From: Imbricaverruca yamaguchii
Lineage: Eukaryota; Arthropoda; Thecostraca; Neoverrucidae
NCBI GenBank assembly: GCA_034440575.1
Contig: JAOTOL010000865.1
Location: 86,012-150,011 of the forward strand
Direction of reading: 5' to 3'
DNA: 64,000 nt
Part shown: positions 47,516-58,096 of the stretch, piece by piece
Numbering within the stretch: position 1 is the stretch's first letter
How the letters are laid out: each line of letters starts with the position of its first letter
Program-made: the position numbers and the translations under genes
Notes under the pieces: generated by a model
What the model saw: the letters and a program-made list of their open reading frames with translations, nothing else
Databases searched by the model: none
What the model was told of the DNA's origin: nothing

Positions 47516-50500
47516 GCGTCGAGGCGACACTTGCTTGGTTAATTCGTATTCATTGACAAGTCGATTAGTTACTTCATTAAATTATACACATTTAATTGAG
47601 TATCACAAAATGTTGGACGTAAGGCATATGCTGCAGGATTTATTATTATTTATTGCATATGTTGCGCACTGTACGGCAAGTGTAGAATTCACACATTGAT
47701 GGAGGGAGGCATCGAATTAGCTCGATGTCATACGACAAATATAAAGATCGGTTAGCATACAAGGAAACTGCGAATGTTATTTTTTTTTGCAGTCAATTGT
47801 GAAACAATAAACATGGGATGTATTTTATATGTGATACTGCATGGAAGATTCAAATGTTGATTGATAAATATGCAAAGATTCGATGATGGACCTTTCTAAA
47901 AAATAACGAACCGATGAAAGTAGAAGTTCAGTTCGTAAACGTGAATGAGCAGATTACTAGGATTGTGATCTGAATATCTACTTTGATGTTTGATTTGCCC
48001 TTCAGAAAGGTGCCACACCGAAATGCTGGGTAAAGTAACATTTGGATATATAATGAAACACTACACTTAACAACCATTATATACTGATCCAAATTGTTTC
48101 ACTGCTGAACAACATTACAATAGCGTGACGCTCAAGTCCGTGCTCTTGGGTGGGTGTGGGTGCGTTCGAATCTGGAATAGTTTCATCGCAAAATTATTCG
48201 GTGCACCACGAGTCAAGTGCAGCGACGCAGCCAGTATTCTTCTTAGGGGGTGGACCGGGAAAAAAATGTGAAGAAACAGAAAGCTTTCGGCAGCCGAAGC
48301 ACGCCGAAAACTTTGGGTTTTGCGTCGCGGAAAGTGCCAAAATGTCTCGCTTGATCTCGTGTATGTTTAGATTTTTAGGCTGGGGCGTGGACCCCTCCCT
48401 TTTTGGTTGTACCTCTGCTCAAGTAACAATGCAGGGAATGTCATGTTCACGATTCCACAGGCTACAACAATTTGTTGTAGTAGTATCTCGCACATGAGGT
48501 ATTGTCATCCACGTATGATAATTATATGTGTCTTGCTGTACGTTTCCGACCCCAAATGTTAACGAGCACACGAAGGGGTCCTGAAATCAACTGGTGAGAG
48601 GGTAACAACTTTGCCCAGTTGACTTGGATGAGGTGTGTAATCCCATGTTTTGCTTCGGCAATCCACGAAACGGAATGTCTTTAGCATGCGGGTCAAAGCG
48701 CATTTTCGCATTTTGGTTGTAGAATATAATTGGCTTATCTCATACCAGAAGGTACAATTACTCTTGGGTGGCGTAGGTTTGCAAAATCGTGGTTTAACAT
48801 AATGCACTAATATCACGGTTGGTGTTAATTGTACCGTTCAATGGCCTATATTATACAAAACTTGAGTGCAATAGCCTTTATAATATACAGTGCCTACGTG
48901 CTGACATGTAGAGTAAGTCCATTTGCTATTCATCCCCCGCAACTACACGGACAGTTATACTGGAAATCACATAAAACTCACGTGAAAGTTGGCTTGTGGG
49001 ACAGCTAATAAACCGATCTTGAGTGCATTTTGTTTTATACGGTACATTTTACATCAATAACGAGGAGGATGCGATTGGTTAAAACATGATATTTAAATAA
49101 TTTATGATTTAATATACTATGAACCAGATATGGCGAAGCTGATTTTATGTACTTCCTGTGGTATAATTATTTTATCGCACGCCGCAACTAACTATAAGGA
49201 TGGAAAGCTAACTCCCTGCGTCTTCGAATGTTTTCACGCAGCAGGCGAGCCCGAGGTCCTAGCATTACGCAACTCCAACGATGGTATCGGCAACAAAGAG
49301 CATGCATCGGGCGGACTGTTATCCGTCAGATGCATTGGATGGATATGAAATGTCAAACATTTCCTTTGTCATACCGTCAAAGTATAATTGCGTGTTAGGC
49401 GGCCTATTCTAAAATGCAGCATAACGGTGTGGAAAATTGTTCTTCAGCACCCGCGCTCGGCATCGTCCATTATGTCGTTTTCCTTATTTTTCGTTTTTAA
49501 TTGCATTACGCAATATGTCGTTCATTCCAGTATGCTATTTGTATGTTTCATGGCGTTTGCAATTAAAAGCCTAAGTAGTGTAGTATTAGGGTCCTTATAT
49601 ATTCCGTTTATTGAAGTCACGCATCTGGTAGTATGATAAATGTCTTACCAAACTTGTGCTCTAGAATTCATTTTTGTTCCATCTCGTTTTAAAACCTGTT
49701 TTGCACTCGACCTTCCGTCCCGTGCGAAATGTCGCTTTTTAGAGCTTGACATCCTTTTTTTCAGAACACCATTTAGTGGTATATAAAGCTGGCATGGAGG
49801 GCTGCCTGACTTTCTACTTGAGTGGAACAAAAACAAAGTGTGTAATTGAAAGCTGCCCATTATGAAACATCATGGCGTTTTTCTGGTCGGTATGCCTCTT
49901 TGTCAAATGATTAACGGTGGTTTCACACCAAGAATGAAAGATCATTCGGTTACATGTCGTTCTGAAGCAATATAAAGCAAACTTCTTCTATGTTAAAATA
50001 GTTGGATGGCATTCGCGTGAAGAAAGGTATCCATTCCCACGGAATTCTGAATATGTTGCTTGCAGTACAGTGCACAACGTATGCAATACATACTATTATA
50101 CAATGCAACATATGCCTTAATGTATATATGCCTATGAACTATATGCAATGTATATATATGCAACATATACATCATGAGCTGGAAGGGTTCGAAAAAGCTC
50201 AATTGCAAATATGTATACTAAGATGTAAACACACTTTCTGATGAGTAGACCTTACCTCACGGGAGTCGCTGGGTCATTATTTGGTGCCTCATTCAGTGAG
50301 GAAGGGCGGGCAGACAGCTCTTCAACGAAACGGCTGACTCTGAGGAAGCGACCAAACCCCGACAGAAGCCACTGGATCATTACTCGAAGAACGCCGTTTT
50401 GACCAACTGGAGTGTGAAGACGCGGAAGGTACAGCAGATAGCGAAACTATGGGTATTTGAACGGAAGACCAAAAATAGTGCCTAAGGACAATTCAGCCAG

Positions 50501-50688
50501 CCTCCAACGCTTACACAGCCTTCAGCCAGCAAATGCTAACGAGTAGTGAGTAACCTGGGGTAATGCGACAGTGACTACGTTCCTATATAGCATTTTGACT
50601 GGCCGCGTTTCTTCTTCTGACGTGTCCGTAGGGCGAGCTTCAAACATCCGTGACGAGGCGAGATGTATATCGAATGCAGAAAGAAAAA

Positions 50689-50690
<2 letters not shown>
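47516..50690. other. Intron 5, unexplained stretch
   Basis: AT-rich intron sequence. A segment at about 48240-48410 has the words gggtggaccgggaa and gggcgtggacccctccc near its ends, possible transposon debris. No gene was recognised. Confidence 0.3.

Positions 50691-50692
<2 letters not shown>

Positions 50693-50752
<60 letters not shown>
50693..50752. repeat. (GA)n microsatellite
   Basis: About 28 GA pairs directly beside the dispersed repeat copy B. Confidence 0.95.
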
Positions 50753-50753
<1 letters not shown>

Positions 50754-50754
50754 C

Positions 50755-51130
50755 CAGCTGCCAAACACTTTCAGCTCATTCTGTGCTGTCGAAGTCCGAA
50801 ATCCACAGCGATCAAATGCTGCTTGTTCAAAAGGCGGTGGACAAGGTGGTGGACCGCTTGCTTAACTGCCAATGTTGTTTGGCCAACTGAGAAATGCAAG
50901 GCGTGAACAGCGTTGACCCGTGCCTCTGCATGGTTACAGGGGAAACGACCACGCGACGACCTCACAAGCGCATACCGACGGCTGACCAGGGGTGAAATTC
51001 ATAGACTGTCACGCAACGCATAACTGCGAAGCGACGCAGTCTATCAGTAATCATTGGTGTGGAGCAGCATAGCCTAAGCTCCTGGGGGCCAACCATAGCT
51101 GGGGGTTCCCCGCACATTCCACCGAAGGCA
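50755..51130 (-). repeat. Dispersed repeat, copy B
   Basis: Reverse-complement counterpart of 46690-47085, about 0.4 kb. Both copies lie in the same intron about 3.7 kb apart, so the transcript could fold into a stem here. Confidence 0.85.
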
Positions 51131-51207
51131 AGTGCACCACCGCACTGAAGACTCCGATTACAGTCAAGTCATGCCCGTTAGCCTACTGCCGCCGACGGCC
51201 GTCGGTC

Positions 51208-51552
51208 GGCGAGCACGCCCCGGCGAGCACGCCCCGGCGAGCACGCCCCGGCGAGCACGCCCCGGCGAGCACGCCCCTGCGAGCACGCCCCGGCGAGCAC
51301 GCCCCGGCGAGCACGCCCCGGCGAGCACACCCCGGCGAGCGCCCCTGCGAGCACGCCCCGGCGAGCACGCCCCTGCGAGCACGCCCCGGCGAGCACGCCC
51401 CGGCGAGCACGCCCCGGCGAGCACGCCCCGGCGAGCACGCCCCGGCGAGCGCCCCTGCGAGCACGCCCCGGCGAGCACGCCCCTGCGAGCACGCCCCGGG
51501 GAGCACGCCCCGGCGAGCACGCCCCGGCGAGCACGCCCCGGCGAGCACGCCC
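51208..51552. repeat. 14-bp GC-rich minisatellite
   Basis: The unit gagcacgccccggc (14 bp) is repeated about 24 times, with a few shortened gagcgccc units. Open frames on both strands are by-products. It ends about 190 bp before the RUSC exon at 51740. Confidence 0.93.
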
Positions 51553-51739
51553 ACCGCCATATCCCGGGTAGCAGCCCGGGTCTCGACACAGACTAAGGCC
51601 CTGCTCCCCACACTCAAATCAAGCGTACCAGCCGACTGGGCCGCGGGGGAATATCTAACATCATTGATAATCGAACGTCGTTAATTGCTTCTGAACGGCA
51701 CGGTTACGGTGTATGCGGACTTCCAGAGCTCGCTCGGAG

Positions 51740-51997
51740 AATCCAGCGGCCCGGCCCACGCCACAACCAGCTTCTTCACACAAACCGTGTGGCTGCAGCG
51801 TCCCACTTACACCTACACTGTTCTGGGTGCGCAATTATTGTCGGCCGTGTCGCACGACGGACACTTCCAGCTCGCCTCGCCGGACTCGCACGCCATTCTG
51901 TCGATTGCAGGCCTGCTGGACCCTCTGATCGGCGCCGTTAATGAGTTGGTGGCGTACTTCCAGTCGGGCGGTGGGCAGACCAACACGGACGCCGCAG
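51740..51997 (+). CDS. RUSC-family gene, start of the RUN domain, with a GC splice donor
   Basis: This exon encodes about 86 residues including TYTVLGAQLLSAVSHDGHFQ and SIAGLLDPLIGAVNELVAYF, the helical beginning of the RUSC RUN region. It ends at gccgcag|gcaagt, a GC-AG type donor. Only this donor keeps phase 1 and joins cleanly to the next exon; the nearby gtgatc does not. The acceptor is less certain. Phase demands an exon start at 51740 after gctcggag, a weak polypyrimidine context. The frame itself is open from 51685. A small exon between 46139 and 51739 could change this start. Confidence 0.72.
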
Positions 51998-52310
51998 GCA
52001 AGTGATCAACACGCCAAGTGGCGTTCCGTGCGGGCACTTCCGGCGTTAGGCGGATGCCTTGCGCCTCACGTTATCGCTGTGTAGTTGAACGGGGCGGGTG
52101 TTTGGCCGGGCGATGTTGGAGCGGGTGGTGCAGATGTGGCTTCACGCACTGCGTACTCACCGTCGGGCCTCGCAGCTCTTGCTCAGCAAGTAGTTTTGTG
52201 GGGAAGCTGAACATGGCTTCGAAAGCGGCGACACTAGATTCGATGCAATTACTCTGCTTAAACGTTTAAAAAGAGTGCTGAGCTAAATCCAGCAGTGCAA
52301 TTATACTACA

Positions 52311-53182
52311 ATATCTCGCGCCGTCTTGAGTGGGGGGGAGGGGGGGCGGATCGTTGACGACCCCCTAAGATTTTCCGCGGACAGTGAAAGAACGTCGCGC
52401 GACAGCGCATCAAGATTTGGCATAGCTTTTCCAACATCAATTTGGCATGTTGTGTCAAAATTTAGAAGTCAGGTCATCTAGGGTCAACGAGTTAGTCAAG
52501 GTCAAGTGAGGTCACCTAAAAAAAAGTTCAGCCAGTCGTCACGCTTTAACGGATAAAGACATTTTAATGAAACTTCCAGAGTTTGTTTATCTTTAGGGAT
52601 GCAACAAAACGCACCGGAGGAATTTTCCACTTCTTCCGTTTTTGATAACTTGCTAGTTTTGTATATTCGCCAATTAAAGTTAAAATCGGAGATTCTGGCT
52701 AAAGTATGCATTTTTATTGGAACATGTTGACTTCGAACAACATTTTTATGTCCGTTCTACCCATTAGAAACGGAAAATTCAAGAAAACTTGAAATCGCAA
52801 AATTCCGATATTCAAATTTAGAAAATATATTTTTGGGTGGCCTGATCGGGTTTATTTTTAACCATTTTGGATGGTCCTGGTCGATTTCGCTTTTCTATTC
52901 TCATTCCAAATAATTTTTTCTTCAAATCTCCCTCAGAATGAAGTCCCCAGAGCCACAAACATGATTTATGTCGTGCAAACCTAAGCCCACACGTCACCAC
53001 GTCACTTTATGCGGGGAGCATTTTTTGTGGTGGTGTCTGGCCCAACTCGTTAAGCGCTTTTCGATGACATCTATTTCGTTTTCGTGCGGCGCTGCTTAGT
53101 TTGGAGATTAGAGGGGGTCCCTTATCGACCTCTACCCCCCAGACAAGGTGTGAGGATCTGACCTGAGAGACGGGGCGGGATA
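52311..53182. mobile_element. MITE-like element, copy A
   Basis: The terminal inverted repeats atatctcgcgccgtct (52311-52326) and agacggggcgggatat (53167-53182) match at 14 of 16 positions. Internal sequence is strongly similar, in the same orientation, to 61460-62255 (gtcaggtcatctagg, caacgagttagtcaaggtca, tgaggatctgacc). No ORF of note. It is probably a non-autonomous DNA transposon lying in the GC-AG intron 6. Target duplication not clear. Confidence 0.75.
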
Positions 53183-53284
53183 TAGTACAAACATCATACT
53201 CTATGAGAAGTACCAAGGAATAAGCAATCCTCATCGCAACTATATGTGTGTAATCTAGCACAACAAAAGTGGTGTAGATATGTA

Positions 53285-53835
53285 GTGTAGGGGAGAAACG
53301 TGAAGGGGAGCTTGTAGAGATTGTAGCGGAGGAGTGTGTAGGGGTGTGTGCAGATATTGTAGTGGAGGAGTGTGTAGGAGTGTGTGCAGATATTGCAGCG
53401 GAGGAGTGTGTAGGTGATTGTGCAGAGATTGTAGTGGAGGAGTGTGTAGGGAAGTGTGCAGAGATTGTAGCGGAGGAGTGTGTAGGGGAGTGTGCAGAGA
53501 TTGTAACGGAGGAGTGTGTAGGGGTGTGTGCAGAGACTGTAGCGGAGGAGTGTGCAGGGGAGTGTGCATATATTGTAGCGGAGAAGTGTGTAGGGGTGTG
53601 TGCAGATATTGTAGTGGAGGAGTGTGTAGGAGTGTGTGCAGATATTGCAGCGGAGGAGTGTGTAGGTGATTGTGCAGAGATTGTAGTGGAGGAGTGTGTA
53701 GGGAAGTGTGCAGAGATTGTAGCGGAGGAGTGTGTAGGTGATTGTGCAGAGATTGTAGCGGAGGAGTGTGTAGGGGTGTGTGCAGAGATTGTAGCGGAGG
53801 AGTGTGTAGGGGAGTGTGCAGAGATTGTAGCGCAG
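53285..53835. repeat. 36-bp minisatellite just upstream of a RUN exon
   Basis: The unit gattgtagcggaggagtgtg plus taggggtgtgtgcaga is 36 bp, about 15 copies, ending about 40 bp before the acceptor at 53873. A longer block of units appears duplicated as a whole (53340-53500 resembles 53600-53740). The period, divisible by three, keeps a 180-codon frame open. Confidence 0.92.
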
Positions 53836-53873
53836 GAGCGGGCGGTGAGACGTGCTGTGTCCGGTGCCCTCAG

Positions 53874-54035
53874 GCGACAGGGGTAGACGGCCGGCCAGCG
53901 CCTACCTGGTGCTGGACCGACTGTGTCCGACCCTCTACAGGATCCTCAGCCACGGCCTGCTGACGACGCTCGACACGGCGTTCGGCGAGGTGCAGAACAA
54001 CGGCTGGCGTCTGATCGAGTCTGTCACTTCTCTCG
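53874..54035 (+). CDS. RUSC-family gene, RUN domain exon
   Basis: The acceptor is tgccctcag (ends 53873) and the donor is tctctcg|gtgagc (GT 54036-54037). It encodes RPASAYLVLDRLCPTLYRIL and GEVQNNGWRLIESVTSLG. The LCPxLYxxLxxGL pattern and the W-x-L-(I/V)-E segment ending LG are hallmark RUSC RUN-domain sequence. Both ends are in phase 1 and match the neighbours. A 36-bp tandem repeat precedes the exon. The exon end together with its splice donor is the founder-like first unit of a downstream repeat array of about 0.8 kb. Confidence 0.88.
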
Positions 54036-54845
54036 GTGAGCCCGCCAATCGAGTCTCACTTCTCTCGGTGAGCCCGCCAATCGAGTCTCACTTCTCTCGG
54101 TGAGCCCGCCAATCGAGTCTCACTTCTCTCGGTGAGCCCGCCAATCGAGTCTGTCACTTCTCTCGGTGAGCCCGCCAATCGAGTCTCACTTCTCTAGGTG
54201 AGCTCACTTGTCGAGTCCGTCACTTCTCTCGGTGAGCCCACTCGTCGAGTCTGTCACTTCCCTCGGTGAGCCCGCCAATCGAGTCTCACTTCTCTCGGAA
54301 AGCCCACCGTCGAGTCTGTCACTTCTCTCGGTGAGCCCACTCGTCGAGTCTGTCACTTTTTCGGTGAGCCCACCCGTCGAGTCTTCACCTCTCTCGGTGA
54401 GCCCATTCGAGTTCTCACTTCACTCGTCGGTCTGTCACTTCTTTCGGTGAGCCCACTCGTCGAGTCTGTCACTGCTTTTGGAGAGCCCACCAATCGAGTC
54501 TCACTTCTCTAGGTGAGCTCACTTGTCGAGTCTGTCACTTCTCTCGGTGAGCCCACTCGTCGAGTCTGTCACTTCCCTCGGTGAGCCCGCCAATCGAGTC
54601 TCACTTCTCTAGGAAAGCCCACCCGTCGAGTCTGTCACTTCTCTCGGTCAGCCCACTCGTCGAGTCTGTCACTTTTGTCGGTGAGCCCACTCGTCAAGTC
54701 TGTCACCTCTCTCGGTGAGCCCATTCGTCGAGTCTCTCACTTCACTCGTCGTGTCTGTCACTTCTTTCGGTGAGCCCACTCGTCGTGTCTGTCACTTCTT
54801 TCGGTGAGCACTCGTCGAGTCTGTTCACTCTTTTGGATGGAGCCT
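54014..54845. repeat. 31/34-bp minisatellite made of an exon end plus its splice donor
   Basis: Each unit is (c)aatcgagtctgtcacttc followed by tctcg|gtgagcccgc. It matches the last 22 nt of the RUN exon and the start of its intron. About 24-26 copies of 31 or 34 bp follow the real junction, many retaining the tcg|gtgagc donor. The first copy is the one whose frame continues into the next RUN exon. The CR1-like fragment begins where the array stops. Confidence 0.93.
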
Positions 54846-54859
54846 ACCAGATCGAGTCT

Positions 54860-55599
54860 CATTTTTCTTGGACCTTGTATTCTCGGATTTAAGTGACTTG
54901 GTTCAAGACTTGACTGTAGGCGAAACTCTGGGAAAAAGTGACCATAACATAGTTAGATTCAAGGCACATGTAGGGAAACTATCAAGGATAATTTGGTAAA
55001 GGTTCCAAATTTCAACAAAGCAGACTTTAACGGCATGAGAGCGGCTTTAAGTGCCATCAGATGGGAAGAAGAATTCTCCAATTTAAATGCCTGTGAAATG
55101 TGGGAAAAGTTCAAATTTTACTTAAAGGAAACTCAGATTAGACATGTCCCCCAAAAGCAAAGACGCAAAAGAAGGGTAGGAAAGCCAGCATGGCTTACAC
55201 CAGACGTGATAAAAGAAATTAGGGCTAAGAAAACTGCATTTAGAGTTTTTAAAGAAGCCTCAAATGTCATTAATCTAAAGGCGTATCGAAAAGCTAGAGA
55301 CACTGTGAAGCAAAAAACCAGAGCAGCAAAGCGAGCAAAGGAACTGGATTTAGCTAGAAACTGTAATGGGGACAGTAAAAAGTTCTTTAGTTTCTACAAG
55401 CTGAGTAAAGTTTCTAACACAATTGGTCCACTGGAAGTAAACGGGACTACATTGGGTGAGGATAGTGAGATGGTTGAGGAGCTGAGCAAGCAGTTCAAAT
55501 CAGTGTTTACATTGGAAGATATGACCAATCTGCCGACCGTACACCATAGTTCAGATACATGGGGGATAAAAAAAAAGATTTTTTTTTTTAAGAAAGAGT

Positions 55600-55650
<51 letters not shown>

Positions 55651-56925
55651 AGATATTTATGCTAGGGTGTTGCGGGAAACTGAAAAGGAACTGGCATTTC
55701 CACTTAGTATAATATTTTGTAGATCAGTTTCACATAATGAAATTCCAACCGATTGGAAAAGGGCAAATGTAGTTCCTATTTTCAAGAAAGGAGAAAGAGG
55801 GAAAGTTGAAAACTATAGGCCAATAAGTCTCACATCCCTAGTCTGCAAGGTACTGAATCAATTATCAAGGATAGAATAGTTAGTTATCTGGAAGGTAGCA
55901 GATTGATTCAAGATACTCAACATGGATTTAGAAAAGGACGATCGTGTCTCACAAACCTCTTGGACTTTTTGAACTTCGCCACAGAACAATTTGATCAGGG
56001 AAATCAGGTTGATGTAGCATATCTTGACTTTAGTAAGGCCTTTGACAAGGTACCCCATAAACGGTTAATGATACAGCTTCAGTCCCATGGTATTGCAGGT
56101 AGCATCTTAAAATGGATAGAGTTGTGGCTTTCAGATAGACAGCAAAGAGTGATGCTAAATGGTACAAAGTCATCATGGCAAAATGTTCTTAGTGGAGTCC
56201 CAGGTCAGTACTAGGGCCATTACTGTTCATTATATTTGTAAATAACATTGAAAGTGGCCTAAGCAGTAAAGTTTTGAAATTTGCAGATGATTTGAAGGTC
56301 TTTAGGGAAAAAAAGAGGAGAAAAAACGAACTTGTGAAGTGGTCCGAAGAATGGCAAATGAAATTTAACTTTGATAAGTGCAAAATCATGCATGTAGGTA
56401 AGCAGCATATGAAGGCCCATACTTGATGGGTGGCCAAGTGCTATCACTGACTCACAGGAGAAGGATTTAGGTGTTATTTAAGCCGAGATTGGGGACATCA
56501 GACAATCCAAGGAAGAGGACGGAGGTCTCAGCTAAATAGGGAGGTAATAAATAAAATGAAATAAATAAGAAGGTTTAAATGTTTATAAGTAAGTCCACTT
56601 TTGAAATATCACCCCAACTTGGTTTTGTTTAAAAAAAGTTTTGTTGTTATGAAAAAAAAAAAAAGGGCTACAAAAATGGTTAATCGCTACGGAAGTGAAT
56701 ATGTTTTCAGAAGGAAGAAGCGCACGGGTCTTTAAATTTGTCAAGTCTGGAGAGGACCTTGGGGAAATGTTTGATTTAACAGAAAGATGCAAGTAGAGAT
56801 GAGAGCGGATCGGCAGATTTGGTGGGCAGCTGGTTCTATATTAAAGAGTACAACCAAGAAGCCTTGTGGCTAAGAGTTACTATTTTTTATGTCTTTATGT
56901 CTTTATGTCTTTATATCAATAACTG
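54860..56925 (+). mobile_element. 5'-truncated CR1-like LINE, copy 2
   Basis: Starts inside the endonuclease end (LDLVFSDLSDLVQDLTVG, then SDHNIVRF) and continues through RT: QIRHVPQKQRRKR, then NVVPIFKKGERG, VAYLDFSKAFDKVPH and a KFADDLKVFR region near 56277. It ends with (ATGTCTTT)n at about 56887-56920. Frames are broken near 55560, 55860, 56200 and 56420. Between 55563 and 55650 a T/A homopolymer stretch replaces about 100 bp coding the N-terminal RT segment that copy 1 retains. Confidence 0.9.
55563..55650. repeat. Poly-T/poly-A low-complexity block inside the LINE
   Basis: Runs of T (8-9) and then over 35 A replace conserved RT sequence, compared with the copy at 6.66-10.46 kb. It may be a real insertion-deletion or an assembly or polishing error. 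Confidence 0.85.
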
Positions 56926-57424
56926 TCGTGGAAGCGGACGGGCGGTGAACGGTAGGAGGAGGAGGGGGTGCTACGTTCTATGACCACCGACCGGGAGTGC
57001 CACTATGTGACGGGTGGGAGTGCAGGTATGTGACGGGTAGGAGTGTCGGTGTGTGACGGTGGGAGTGGCGGTGAAAGTACGTGCGGTGACCACTAACCCT
57101 GAGCCCCAATCGGAGCTGACTCAGTAGCGCCTTTTCCCAGTCACACCTCAGCATTTTTGTGTCAATGATCGTGAGCTATTATATGTTTCTTGATATTGTA
57201 CAATGATATCTGGTATATTTATAACAGCTATCCAGAGCCATTTTCCCTGCCCACACATCAGCACCTTTTCAAGGATTATTTGTCATGATATGCTGCTTGA
57301 TATTATGGAGCATTATCTACTGTGCATGTATGTACAATTAACAGCTCTATGCGGTGAAAGTTCATTATTTAGAACAAGGAATATACAGTTCATCAGCAGT
57401 TTAACTCCATACGCACCCTTTCAG
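56926..57424. other. End of intron 7
   Basis: A short degenerate repeat of gtgacgggtgggagtg occurs at 56990-57070. The rest is ordinary sequence with a good polypyrimidine acceptor at 57424. Confidence 0.4.
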
Positions 57425-57530
57425 GAACCTGCCCGGAGCCACTGCAGGATCTGGTGATGAAGCTAAATAACGAAGATGGACTATCCGAGGGGGTTCTCAA
57501 GTTCAACGCATTCATTTTCGGCTTGCTGAA
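57425..57530 (+). CDS. RUSC-family gene, RUN domain exon
   Basis: The acceptor is acgcaccctttcag (ends 57424) and the donor is ctgaa|gtaagc (GT 57531-57532). It encodes TCPEPLQDLVMKLNNEDGLS and then FNAFIFGLLK, which follows directly on the previous exon's SLG. FxAFIxGLLN is a conserved RUN-domain core in the RUSC family. Entry is phase 1 and exit phase 2, both matching. Confidence 0.88.
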
Positions 57531-57779
57531 GTAAGCTGTGCTGCAGCTATCAGTTCCGAAGGAACCGCCGGTGTCCTGCACGACCAAGGAATCATTTCCT
57601 CGATATCTGATTCGTGCGCCCTCCTCCGCACAATCAAGTGCTGTGTCTGGCAGAAGTGCCTGCCTGATGTGATGGCGTAAGTGTGTACGTGCACGTCCTG
57701 ATTATGCACGCGCTGTTTCTCCGGCCCGAACGCGGGCCGCCGAGGCGCCTCGGGGACTGCCTCTGAGCGTCTTAATCAA

Positions 57780-58096
57780 GTCTTGACATACTGGCAATCT
57801 GCACTGTCATGTCCGCTGGAGTGCGGCAGCTCGCGTAGACACGAGCGCGCAACCGACCGTGTCCCGGGTGACGAATGCGTTGCGTCGTCTCCGCCAATTG
57901 GCGGCACTCGCGCACGACGAGATGCGTTTCGTCTGCGAGCTGCCACCGCTGGCGGCGCGGCGTGCAGCTTGCGTCGGCCGCTCTAATGGCGGTGGCGGGA
58001 GGCTGTGGTGGTGCGACGCGTCGACCGGCTTAGATCGTACAGCCGCCGCCACTCTCTCACACCGATTGGGCTCTCGCGGCGAGGCGGTAGCGAAAG
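57780..58096 (+). promoter_or_regulatory. CpG-rich block with CCAAT-like motif and candidate donor (possible short-isoform promoter)
   Basis: This CpG-rich block in intron 8 contains a CCAAT element (ccgccaattggcgg, a palindrome, at about 57890) and an aatggcggtggcggg stretch. It ends in gaaag|gtgaca (GT 58097-58098). A transcript starting here would splice to 60105 and could yield a C-terminal SH3-containing product. Short isoforms from internal promoters are known for vertebrate RUSC1. That parallel is inference. Confidence 0.3.

Noticed and set aside
53285..53886. 180-codon Cys-rich frame (ECVGVCAEIV repeats)
   Set aside because: Produced by the 36-bp tandem repeat.
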